Shown here piece after piece: positions 1 through 12,500 of a stretch of 34,134 bases of DNA. This DNA comes from Apostichopus californicus (taxonomy: Eukaryota > Echinodermata > Holothuroidea > Aspidochirotida > Stichopodidae). The stretch's first letter is position 1, and the number at the start of each line of letters is the position of its first letter. The notes under the pieces are model-generated. The model saw only the letters and a list, made by a program, of their open reading frames with translations. It had not been told where the DNA came from and searched no databases. The translations under genes were made by a program, and so were the position numbers. Location of the stretch: the NCBI GenBank assembly GCA_020650975.1, contig JAIPMN010000491.1, positions 1-34,134 on the forward strand, in the 5' to 3' direction.

Positions 1-50
1 TGGTAATTGTCCGGGGGGTAATTGTCCAGGGGGTAATCGTCCTAGCACCA
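1..50. repeat. Three units of a ~16-bp G-rich tandem repeat
   Basis: GGTAATTGTCC or GGTAATCGTCC occurs three times, separated by G runs and finishing in CTAGCACC. It is cut by the window start, so it may be the end of a longer array or the terminus of a transposon. Confidence 0.6.
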
Positions 51-389
51 TTTAAATAACCCCGTCGTTTGTTATTATCAAAGACCATATTGTATGATTT
101 GACATTGTTAGCTTTATGAGTACTTGTGTTACAGTTCTTGGGCTTCCGGTGAGTGACTCTGCAATGTAATTAGCTAACCTAAATTTAGCTCCCGATCACA
201 ATTGTTTACGGACTTAACAGTACGTTCTGTGCAATCGAAGCCCCGTAGACCTAAACTTCATCCAACCTTCGTACCTGGTAGTGTAAATAAAAAAAAAAAA
301 ATTTACAAGGTGCCCCTTGTACTTTGCATCAAATTAAGTCAAAGTTGTGCATACAGAGATAACTAAGAGAGGGAGATGTAACAGCTAAC

Positions 390-395
390 TATAAG
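390..395 (+). promoter_or_regulatory. Possible TATA box
   Basis: TATAAG lies about 117 bp before the start codon, which would place transcription start near 420 and leave a 5' UTR of about 85 nt. This is position and motif only; the region is AT-rich, so the match could be chance. An upstream non-coding exon is equally possible. Confidence 0.2.
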
Positions 396-506
396 CACGG
401 GACTACAATATACGGTACCTCAAGCTATACCTGAAAACGACCTATTATCCAAGTATTATTGTCAGTGAATTTAGACCAATGTAGCCTCTTTTCGTCGACA
501 GAGAAA

Positions 507-555
507 ATGAAGGGACTTTTATATTCAATTTTTATTTTGGTTTTAGCCATTCTTG
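507..555 (+). CDS. Exon 1: start codon and signal peptide
   Basis: The ATG at 507 has A at -3 (gaaaATGaag). It opens a typical signal sequence: MKG, then a hydrophobic run LLYSIFILVLAIL. The exon ends in phase 1 before GTGAGT. Exon 2 supplies ASA followed by QDC, so signal peptidase cleavage after ASA is likely. This start is chosen because it alone gives a signal peptide in frame with CTLD1; the purely exon-2 reading has no leader. The 5' UTR extent is unknown. Confidence 0.8.
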
Positions 556-3500
556 GTGAGTATCATGTGCTAATAAGTCTTTAATGTCAGTATTCATTAG
601 TATACTCTAACTCATATAAACTCAGTAGACCTTACATAACTCAATTAAAATTTATGGGTCGGGCCTAGTTCCTACATAAACAGACTACTGGGTTACGTGT
701 TTTATTACTTGAGCTCTCACTTCGGTTTCAGTTACTGACCAACGACAAAGTTAAAACATTGTAAAGTCAAAGTTCCCGGTCTCGTGACTCATGTAATCAC
801 AACCGGGCGTGCCCCTCCTTATATGTCACACCCCGAAGTATGAGGTTGAAAGTCAGTGGCGGAGCGTCCATACAGTTAGAGGGGCGGATGCCCCCCCCCC
901 CCTGACGGACTCAAATGGACTGCTGGCGCCCTTTTCAGCTTTTTACTACTTTTTACTTATTCGCGAATATTGACTTTTTTATTGCGCTTTCAAATACCTA
1001 TTGACATTTGTCACATTTTGTTGGTGTAATTTTCTGACAAAATGGCGATGACACCTATTTATTCTTCGTTTATCTGCAAATTAGCAAGGCCCGGAAAGGG
1101 TCATTTCCGGCGATCTAGGAAGTACCTTTACTCAAAAATCTTCTGTACGCTCCGCGTCAACCTGTGGTGGCGCTCCGCCTAGATAGTGTCGAAAGCGCCC
1201 CTACAGACCATTCTCGCCCCCCCCCCCCCGACCAATACCCTATAGCTCCGCCATTGTTGAAAGTGTTTACTGAGGACTTTGACCTTGGAAGCCCCTGGCC
1301 GGTTGGGACCCATACGACCTTTCCATATCAGCCTACACTGGATGATGCGACATTGTCCTCCGCGTTTATTTCGGAGAATATCGAAAACATCAACTATGTT
1401 TTATGGGAATCTACGAAAATGTTTCTAAACAGTGGATATGGATCAATCACGCATTCCCGAAAGAGCCGATCGCGAGATCGAGAACCATTGACCTGTCGGC
1501 TGCAGTGAATGTAGAGTTTGAACCTCTCCAGCCAGTCATCTTCCCCAAATTAGACTTAAAATCACCATATCGGCGACCAGTTGAGGTGAAGGAGGACATG
1601 TTTATTAAAGCCCAATTATTACGCAAAGCTCAATTGTACGTGTCGCATTTCTACCGCTGCACTATTGTCCTACGCCTAGTCCTAACTTAAGCCACGGCCC
1701 AGGCCTACGCTAACTACTGATTGTATAGGCTAGGTTATGACTTTTATAGCCTGCAGTGCTAGTGCTACTGCAGCCTACCAACACGGCGTAGTCTATAGTG
1801 GGATGGTAATATTGCAATGCCTCGAAAACAAATGTTTCGATCAGTTCCGCCACAATGAGATAGCGTAGGCTACATCTGGGCCAGGCCTAACGTTAGCCCT
1901 ATTTTTAACAAAGTTAGGACCCACAGGTCTTGAGTCAAAACAATCAAAGTAAGGAAAAACGTCTGTTTCTTCACACATTTTTTCATTGTTAGGTTCTAGT
2001 CCTACTGTCCTAGGCCCCTAACCAACTTACACTACAGTGTCAGTAATATCTGTATAAATAATTCAAGTTCTGGTAAATGGGTTCATGATTTACATGACCT
2101 CAAATGCAAAATTGATGTTTCTTTTTTCAATTAAATTTGAAGACTTACAATTCTAGCATATATGTTGGCAATACTGATGACCTAGCTCTGTAATTGATTC
2201 TTCCAGCCTCTGCACAAGACTGTCCTACAGGATGGACCATGAGAATTGGGTTTGATGATTGCTATCTTGTAGTGTCAACACAGCGCACCAGCTGGGATGA
2301 AGCTAGAGAAGCATGCCATGAACTGGATGGAGATCTAGTCAGCATAGATCAACCTGGAGAAGATGTAAGCAATTACAAATATTGTTTTCAAAACATTTCA
2401 CCTACTCAATGAAGTCTTGAATGTTTTGTGACGTAGATGTATGTAAGATATTAAAGCTGTAGCTTAGACTACAGTATACTAGGGTACAGAGTTAACAACA
2501 TTTCCATTACAGAGATTTGATTGCTTAAACTAGTCAATGATGCTTTCCAAATTTCCCGTGATCTGGTTGGCTAATAGTCACTTAGCCTACACATTGTCTG
2601 TAAACATGCTTGTATCTGTAGTGCTCAATAAACATAAAGTAGCCTATGTAACTACTGGTAACGTTACTTTCCCCTGTGTAGAGATAGCGAAGTTTGTGCT
2701 GTATAGGCTATCATATGTGTGCACTCAAATATCAATATAACTTAAGGTCTTGTTGACACACATTTCAACAAAAAGAAATCATGGTACTAAGTTGTAGCAT
2801 CACCAACTCAATGAAGTCTTGAATGTTTTGTGACATATATGTATGTAAGTAATTAGAACTATACCTTAGACTCTACCAGGGGTTGGCACCAAATGGATTA
2901 TGTGGGCCACACAGTGAAATTAGTGTTCATTATCGCATCACGCTTTATACAGGTATAAAACCAGAATGGAAACTTTGGAAAGCATTTGCCACACTGATGG
3001 AAAATTTGAAAAGTCTAGCTCAGACAAGATAAAATGTAAGAATATGCTGGGAAGATATGAAAGTACAGTAATTTATAAATATGTAAGATGTAGCACTGAG
3101 AAGTACTTTGTGCGTTTGTCATGTGTTCTTCTTTTGCTAATAATCATCATCGTAAATGTCATCCATTCTCACCTTGACGAATATTACAATTCCTTTTAGG
3201 AATGGTTGATTGGCCAACTCTCGGGTGTGTTGGCATTATACTGGATTGGACTACTGGACAGCACAGGTTCTGGAAACTTTGTCTGGAGTGATGGCTCTGC
3301 TTATGACCCAACAACAGCGTAAGCACAACTAATATCAACTTGTGATATAGCCTCGTTGGGTTTAACGTAGCCACACAGTTGGGATAATGATAATATCTTT
3401 AATTCAGTTTTTATCTTTAAATTAATTTTACAAGCATTTTAATATCTTTATTTAACTTTGTTTGATTGGGTGTTAGACATTTTTTATGAGTCACACCCTT

Positions 3501-6500
3501 GGCTTGTTTTTCATTTTTTGAATTTGAAAATTGAAAATTTGATTTAATAGTATAAACATTTAGGAGAAATGAAATAATGCTGTATCCTTTTGCCCCGGTC
3601 AGTCAGGCGCGTAGCCAAGGGGGGGCGAAGGGGGCAGCCGCCCCCCCCCTTGAGCATATTTTTGTTTTTGTTTTTTGTTTTTTAATTTTTTTTAAATTTT
3701 TTTTAATGTTTTTATGATATCGCTAGTAATTTCAAAAGAGAAAATGCTAAGATGCAACTTACAAGGCCTGGGAAGTGCCATTTCCAGCGATCTGGGAGGC
3801 ATTTTCAGCCAAAATTTTCTTGTACGCTTCGCGCCAACCATGGTGGCGCTACGCTTAGATAGTATGCAATGCCATATCTACGGCTCTGAAAATTTTTCTA
3901 CATTTTCGCCCCCCCCCCCTTGGCTAATTCCTGGCTACGCGCCTGCGGTCAGTACTTTATTTTTCTTGTTTCTACTTTGTGTAGATATTGGGCAAGCTCT
4001 GAGCCTCCTAGTACAGGACACAGAACCTGTGTGGTAATTGACAGTTTGATGGGGGATTGGTCTGACCAAGACTGCTCATCCAAGGAAAACTATATCTGTG
4101 AAAGATCCCTCAGTAAGTACTTTCTTTCCTCAAAACATCTGCACCCATTGATGAATGCATGTACTGACAACCTTAATTACGACTCACAAATGATGTTTCA
4201 TATCTCAATCTACACGCTTCAAACTTAATTTATGCAACAATCCTTCACAGCTGAACCAATCAAATGTGCCGAGGAAGATGGGTGGCTGTCACTCAACAAT
4301 AAATGCTACAAATACGTCTCTAACTACTTTACGTGGGTAGGAGCACAGGTATGATACGCTTGACATATGTTCCTTCTTCTGTAACAAAGAATTAATATAT
4401 AAAGTCTTTTGCTTTAATACCATCCTTGTAGTTCTTGAAACCAGACATATAGTCCCTTGGTTCCAATGCGGCCAGGTGTATTTCCTATATATGGTCATTA
4501 TCTTTTTCATATGCCACTAAGTGCCATGCCAATAAGATGACAATATATTCTGCAAGAAATATTTTCCTACTGTTTGAGAGCAGTTAGAAGCCAGATATAT
4601 TCTGGTAGGTTCAAATGATGCCAAGAATTTTTTCCAAATAAAATGCCAATTTTATCATTTTCATTTGTCATTGATGGCATGTCCATTATCTGCCATACGA
4701 GTCACAGATAAATTTGTGATAATTTGTGATAATATGACTTTTATCCTTTTTTAGGCATTCTGTGAGGATTACGATGCTAACTTGGTGGATATTCTGAATG
4801 AGGACGAGCAACAAATTGTCAATGACTTGATCAAGTCTAGTGGTAGATCTGTATGGATTGGTTTACGCAATCAGGTGAGTATTCATTGTGCATATGTATT
4901 GTTATGCAATATCTTAAAGGGGCATTCTGGTGACAAACAATATGTAACCTATATTGAAGAGAAAAATATTCCACACTGCTTGTTGAAAGCCCCATCTCAA
5001 TATCTTGCCCCTAACTCCAGACATGTTTGATTGAATGTAACCTATTTTGACTGCCTAAACCCTCAACCACTCCAGGAAGTTGGATCATAGTAGAGGGTCT
5101 GTGATGTCATCTGGGCAAATGCTCTTTGGAAGAATTACTTAGGCTTTTATGGTCTTCTGTTGATTTATCCTTGAAACTTGATACATTGGAATGTGTGCAT
5201 AGCTGTCGAAGTTTTCTGTACTAAGAATTTAATCAATTTTTTTTTAGATATATTCTTTTTGTTTGTGAATAAATGTTTGACAAATTATAAAGAAAAACAG
5301 ACATTTTCAGCTGAAGGGCCCTGATGACATCATTCATTCTGCTGGTGCCAGATGCAAAATTTTACAAAATATCACTGAATTTAAAAAAAATCATATCTTT
5401 GTATTACAAAATGTTATGAGGATGTGGTTTTCACAGTTAGATTCAGAAAATTTTCAGCAAGTTAGTTCAGCAATTAACATTATTTACTAGAAAATGCTTT
5501 TAACCGATGAAAATCTGTCATACCAAAATTTGCCATTGCTTGGAGTAAATATACTGTATATTCTTTGCAGTATCTAATTTGCAAGTTCTCCATGATTTGA
5601 CACCTTCAAGTTTCAATCTGTATTTAGCTATTTACAGTATTATCAGGTGTTCGTTGTCAGGAAAGCTTTATATTCTTTCACAATTTTTAATTTCTTGTAA
5701 TTTTAATGCCCTTCAGTATAATAGTCTGATTGAATGAATGTCAATAGAAAATGTAATGTAAGAATTGAATGCTATTCCCTCAATTTTGTTGTATGCATAT
5801 TATTGATGTGTGTATCAATTGCTTGCAAGAGTGAATGTTTTAATATACAAATCATGCAAGTAATATTTTAAAGCAGCCATTCTCTCCCTTTTGTTACCAA
5901 TTTTTGTCAGTTCTACCAAATATTTCCAAGTAATACTGGCGAAAAAAATTACAGTTCAATAGTTTGAACCACATGTAAAAAATTCAGACATTTGCTGATT
6001 TTAAGCTTTTTTTTTTATTGTGTTTTTAAGTAAAACTAGTTGACTTGTGAAAACAAAACCCTGAACTGAGTGGTAGAATATTCAATAAAAACTTAACCAA
6101 AGAAAATTAACTGCAAATTAAAGCTATGTTTAAATTAATATTTTGAACCTTTCTTGCAGAATTATCTGTGGATGAATTTAGGCGCATAATTTATATTAAA
6201 AGTAAATGTTCCTTTTAAACAATGAAAGTGATTTCACCTTTGGTTAGATCTCTGTCTTAAGATGAACAAACTTTAAGTGTTCCATACACTCTGTCTATTT
6301 TGTATTGCAGGGGGAAGAGTACCCTGTCTGGTCTTCACGAGAAAAAGTGGAAAATACAAATTGGGGCCCTGAGCAGCCAAGCAAGTAAGCCCCCCTTTTT
6401 TTTGTCAATTCATGAAGTCATTAATACCTTCAATATTGCAATGACAATGATTGCTTCCTTCAGCTACACTTATACTCCTTACTACATTTCATACATGTGT

Positions 6501-9500
6501 ATACCTTATCAGGGAATAATTTAATAATCAAATGTTGTATGGAAGTTTTGACGGCTCTTCACATTCCTTTACAAAATATAATGATTCCTGTGTACGAAAA
6601 AACTACTGTACATATTTGTACTTGTATAGCAATTTGGTAATTTTGCATAGTATTTTGCGATGCGATATTGGATAAGTTATTCCCTGCTTATCGCGTGTTT
6701 TAAAGGCATTGAAGACTCGCCCCAACCGTGTGCCGCCATCTGAAAAAGTTAACTTTCTGTTGCTTGCAAGTGACGTTTTGTTTGTGTGGCTACAAAATGC
6801 AGACAGTAATGAAAAGTGATACGTTGTTATCTTTAGCTGGACCTGAGATGTCCATCGCTGTATCGTTTGTATACTGTGCTGTGTGTATTGACCGCAGCTG
6901 TATTTACTAACTGTACATTAGTGTTAAATTACCGACGGTAGCAAGCTGTGTGTGTATTTTCTGGGATCGATGGTGGTGTTTAACACTTCTGTTACACCTC
7001 ATTCGAAACTAAGTCAAATTACCGGCATAAGATGTTTCTTTTTGCGCGAGTCTTCACACCCTTTAAATTGAAGTGAAGCAGGGTATCATAAAATATAGTT
7101 TCGGGGTTTGTGTTTTATGGCGAATAAGAAACTTTGTCTTCTGTTTTCTGACCAATCCGATGCTTTATAATGAATATCGACTTGTGTGCTACGATCCTGG
7201 TCTAAAGAGAATACTCAGGAAGCTGTGAAACTTTGAGGAAGACATCTTGAAACAGTTTTGGACATTGAATGTAGCAAGCTGACATTATTGCATAAAGCTG
7301 AGGAGGTTTGTTGAAAATGAAGGTTGGAATATATAAACAAGTGATAATGATGTCAGTGTCTGCAGACTGGTACTTCGTGATACAATCAGAAATATGTCAA
7401 TTAGTGCTCTACAATCATGAAATAATCAGTAGAGCAAGTTTGTCAATACTGAAAAAGTCAATACTCAGTATTGGTTTGTTTAAATGGGATTCGAGCTACC
7501 ATAACATGAATCAATGATCGGAACCGTTATGACTATTGCTGTGATTGTGAGACAAAAAAAGGCCAGCGAATTAACTTTTAGCCCAATTAAAATACACTCA
7601 GCCACTTCATATGATAACTTCTTGTTCTTTTTTTTTTGGGTTGAGTGATTACATTTTATAAAAATTGTTTTTCATTACGAACAGTTTCACGGATGCTTGT
7701 GGAGTAGTCGAGAATCAAGGAAGCAGCACGGGTGCTTGGTCCACAGAAAATTGCTTTGACGTCTATCCGAGCATTTGTGAAAAGAAAGAAGGTAGGTTAA
7801 AACTATGAGTCTTCTGTACACTGCAAGCTTTCTGCAACTTTGGCTTAATTCTATCTGTTAACCTGTTTCTCTGATACGGATGTCAGTCAGAATTGAGTCG
7901 CTGAAACTTGCATTCTTTTCATTCAACACAACACAGAAAATGGCAAGGAAGAGATTTAAAGAGAAATCCATGTTAATGGGAGTGTTAGCTCAGTGGTTAA
8001 TGCCGTTGCCTTCCAATCATAAGGTCCCCAGTTCGAGTCACTCCAAGATTAATATATGCTGTCCAGTTACAGAGTTGTTGACAATTCATAATCATGGACG
8101 TTAAATATGAATCTAAGAGACTGACTTCGGTCAGCTTGCGGCTTTGATAAGCCAATGATGGCTTCTTGGCAAGTTCCTGCTCGCAGGAGGATCTAAAATA
8201 CATACATACATATGCACATACATACATACACACACATACACACACACACATACAAACACACAATGTAACTAAGCCATGAAGAGAAGAACTGACAAGGAAG
8301 AAAAAGACTAATAAATGTCACACATGCCAAGATGTTATTTAAAAAGAGTTACTCTTGGTTGAACATTTGTGAGACAATTTTTGTTTATTATTGTATTCTG
8401 GAGTGCTTGTTGGTGTAAACAAGACATAAACATAATGCTGACAAGGAAATAGAATAAAATGCCAGACATACCAAGATTGTCATTTCAAAAAAAAAAAAAT
8501 TTCTCTTTCTGACATTTTTATCATTTCCTTCAGGCATGTGCTACCCTGGCTGGAAAATTCACAAAGGAAAATGTTACCAGTTTGTCGCGAATCAGAAAGA
8601 GACTTGGTTTGGAGCCAAGCACATCTGTGACGGGCAGGGCGGCTTCATGCTCACGGTCGAAACGTAAGTTTTTTTCCGTAGCAAACTCATTTTCAACAGT
8701 TCAGAAAATCCCCTTTAGAAATCTTTCCAGATAAACATCAAGTTTAATTCAGTCATTCTGAAATTAAGGATTGGAATGGCTTGGGAAGGTGGGTGTAGGG
8801 GTGGGGGAGGGGGGAGCACTGGTACCAAATTTTCTTACTTGATTGTATCTCACTCACGCAAGTTAACATTTCCGATGCTAAATTTTATCGAAAGTCTATA
8901 TTATCAGCAGAAACGTACAGCGTAGTTTAGTTTTAACAATAACCGTAGAACAGATCATTGCATAGTTTTATCTCTAGCACGGTTTTACCAGAAAACCCAA
9001 TTTTAACTTTCTAGTAATCAATACTGCAGTCTGAAATTCAAAATGATGTGATTCACAGCATGCATGCAACAAGATACATGTTGATCCAACTTCCATCTTT
9101 CTTAGTTGTTTCCTTTGGTTTGTTTTGTTTTGTTTACATAAAACACATGAACTTAACTCATTATAAATGTTATAAATTTAGCTTTACTAATTTTCACTTA
9201 TAAATGTTGAGAATTATACTTGTTTACATGGAATTTTTAAACCTGTATCCGGAATTTCACTACAGACAAGCAGAACAGGATTTTATAGTCCAGCAGCTTC
9301 CAAAGCTGAAACTCTCAGGAAGTGAAGATTTTTGGATAGGAGCGTCAGACTGGGAGGTGGACGGCACCATTAAGTGGGTCGATGGTGAAGTCATTACCCA
9401 GGACTCGTACCAAAACTTCCCCAACCATCAGTTGCCCTCCGGCAGAACGGGTGAAGTGGAGTGTGCATCTGTGTATGTCGGTAAGAAAATTCCCATTTTG

Positions 9501-12500
9501 TATCGGATTACGAATCATCGGAAATAATCAGAGATTTTCTTTCAACTTGTTAGATCAAAACATCCTAAAATGAAAAAAGTTGAACAAACGTTAACAATAT
9601 TACAGTTTGGAGCGTCTAGAAAATAAGAGATAAGAGATACCTCCCAAGACCGTTTACTAGGCTTTCGACAACCTCAGTTAAAGATACGTGGTAGAAAACC
9701 ATCTTCTAAAATGTTTAGCTCGCACAAACTTTATTGACATCGGATGCTTGAAAAGCTGTAGAAATCAATTCTGGGGATGTCGGTAAATATCAGAATGATG
9801 AAAGCATGGACCTGATTTAATTATATCTAACATCAGGTACAAGTAAATCTTGTATTCAAAAGTGATTTTTCGCGATCGCTGACTTCCGTCTGTAGATACA
9901 AAAGCCCGAAGGAAATTGTCATGCAGTATTTGCATTTTGAGGTGCCTGACGGATGGTTGAAAGAAATCAAAGAATCATTGACATAAATTTTTTAATTTTT
10001 TTAAAATATATTTATTTACTGCATTACCTATTTTTTTTCAGATTCTAGTGAAGTATATTATAAACTTGATAGTCCTGTGCAGAGAATGTTTCATTCATTT
10101 TATTTTTGTATAGGGTATGATATAATAACTCATCTTCTTCGAAAGTAAATTTGTCTTGGTTCTGTACTTTTGTCAAGACATTTGAAAGTTTAATGGAATG
10201 ACTGGTTATCTTCTCTTCTTTATACATTTAAAATTTAAACAAAAATTAATTTAAAAAATTTAATTTTCTCGTTTTACTTTGTAAAGGACCAGACTCAAAA
10301 ATTTATCTTACTTCTGGTCCCGCTGCCTCATTGCTATTACTATGTATTAAGAAATGTACTTCATGGTGATTTATTGGCAGAAATAAACGAAACGAAACTT
10401 TTCATTAAACCTAATTCTTTGCGGTTGGTCTGCGTGTTGGTTCTTTGTGTATTTGGGTATTGGTGTATTGAGTATTGGTGTATTGTGTATTGGTGTATTG
10501 AGTATTGGTCTGTGTATTGGTTCTGTGTATTAGTTCTGTGTATTGGTTCTTTGTTTTTATTCTTTGTTTTTATTCTTCATTATGCAGACTCACCCTCAGG
10601 GCAGTGGCAATATGGTGATTGCTTTGAACTATATGACTTTGTCTGTGAAATACCAGAAGGTAAGTTTAAGAGTAAACTTAGTAATAAAAAAGAGATCTTA
10701 TTTGCAATTTACTTGACAAAAGTTAACATCTTGAAACATGGCATGTCCAAGCATATGAGAAGCTTTTGCTGTAATGTTCAAAACAAAATTCTGACAAATT
10801 CAACTAAAAATATAAAATAAGAGCAACAAAATTATAGGCCACAAGATGATTTGAACTAACAATACTGGACTATAGATTTTAATTAGTTTTTAAATTTTGA
10901 TTTATGTATTATAAGTTTAAAATAAAATTGATCATGGTGCACAAGTTTTTCCTGGACAATCAAAAGGGAATTTGTTTATTTAGGGGTAGGCTATGAGGTC
11001 AGTGGCATTGCCAGACATTTCAATCTTGTGGGGCACAGGGGGGGGGGCACAGCACTTCATTAGGGGGCACAATGTTTATATGTGAATAACGTCTTGGGGA
11101 AGGGGTGTAAGGGGAGGGGGTGTCCCCTTTTTGGATTAATTAAGGGTCCTTAGATTCAATCTGGTGCTGTCAATTGCAACTTGAAGTAACTTTATGTTCA
11201 AGAATTTTTGTGCTTAGTCTATTCAATATTTATTTTTTAATTGAGGCAGATAAAGTTTTTGTTTGAGTATTTTTTTAACACTACAAATCACATCTGGGGG
11301 GNNNNNNNNNNTTAACACTACAAATCACATCTGGGGGGGCACAATTTTTTTTGAGAGGGCACATGCTCCCCCCCCCCAGGCCACCCCTTGGTGACACCAC
11401 TGTATGAGGTTGTCAGCTTCATCAAGCAGTAACAGTGCAATGTGTTGTCTAATTATTGTGAATGTTTGATGTGATGAAACAATCTGCTGTTGATGTGTTC
11501 ATAAGTCAAGTATTTTGTGATTCTAACTTGATTAATCTTTTTCGTTTTACAACTGTGAGAAAGGTCAACTGTAATTGAACGCTACAGGAAATGGTAGAGT
11601 AGGGTTTAAGACGATTTTAAATGATAAATCTCAACATAAGAACTGGCTGGTATGTTCTTCATGCAGTCACACTTCCACTTAATATATTCTTTATAGAGTA
11701 CTCACTGCCTAAGGAATAAACCATGCAAGAATAAAAAATTTCAGTCCATATTCAAAATTTGAATGTAAATGTAATGTACGAAGAAGTGGAAGTGATTTTT
11801 CATGTTGGAGAATTCATTTTGTGACATTTTTGTTAGTTACAATTAGCGACATCAAATGTGAAGGAAAAAAATGCAAAAAATGTTAGAACAGTAGACACAT
11901 ATTGCTCCTATCATTTATGATCATCTGGAAATATGATAAGTCAGTGTCAATGTGAGTCACAGATTTAGTATTCCATAAGTTACATTATTTTCATTCTAAT
12001 CCCAACAGGTGCAGTTGTAAAACCATATGACCCAACAGACAGTAAGTACCAATTTGCATCTTAAGTCAACTTTGAAAGCTATTCATTCATGCCTCCAGAT
12101 TTATGCAAGCAGATCTAAACCTACTCAACATTAAAGCTATTTTTTCTTGCCTCCAGATTTATGCGAGCAGATGTAAACCTAGTCACAGAACATCAAAGTA
12201 TTCTTTGCTCATCATGATACTGAATTTGCCTGTCTTAACCCTCCGCAACATCCGGAAATAATTTAGGGGTTTAAAATTACTGCATAAGTATCTTAAAAAT
12301 TAGTTTCCAAACAAGCAATTTTCTATGAGTTAAAAGTTACAGTTTGGAAATAGTTAATACGACTTTGGAGATATTATGCAGCACTTCCGCCAAATTTTCA
12401 GATTGATGGTCAAAGATGGTCAAAGAAGGATATGTTCTCACCTAGCTGTAAAATTAGAGGCCATTAAGTTTTGCCTGGAGGAGAGAGGTGTTGAGGGTGG

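Larger units (their letters stand above)
1..506. other. Upstream region of the lectin gene
   Basis: No coding exon is recognised. It begins with a short G-rich tandem repeat (1-50), has a 14-bp A run near 288-301 and the weak TATA-like site at 390. The rest looks unique and AT-rich. It presumably contains the promoter and 5' UTR. Confidence 0.5.

Noticed and set aside
6728..6910. 60-codon ORF, also found reversed at 17694-17876
   Set aside because: Both are inside copies of the same MITE, and copy 3 does not keep the frame. Shared by descent, not evidence of a protein.
7979..8045. Functional tRNA gene
   Set aside because: The anticodon arm does not pair, and the sequence is the head of a repeated element with body and simple-repeat tail.
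7997..8263. 88-codon - strand ORF with Cys/Val/Met repeats
   Set aside because: It is the translation of the CATA/CACA tail of the SINE.
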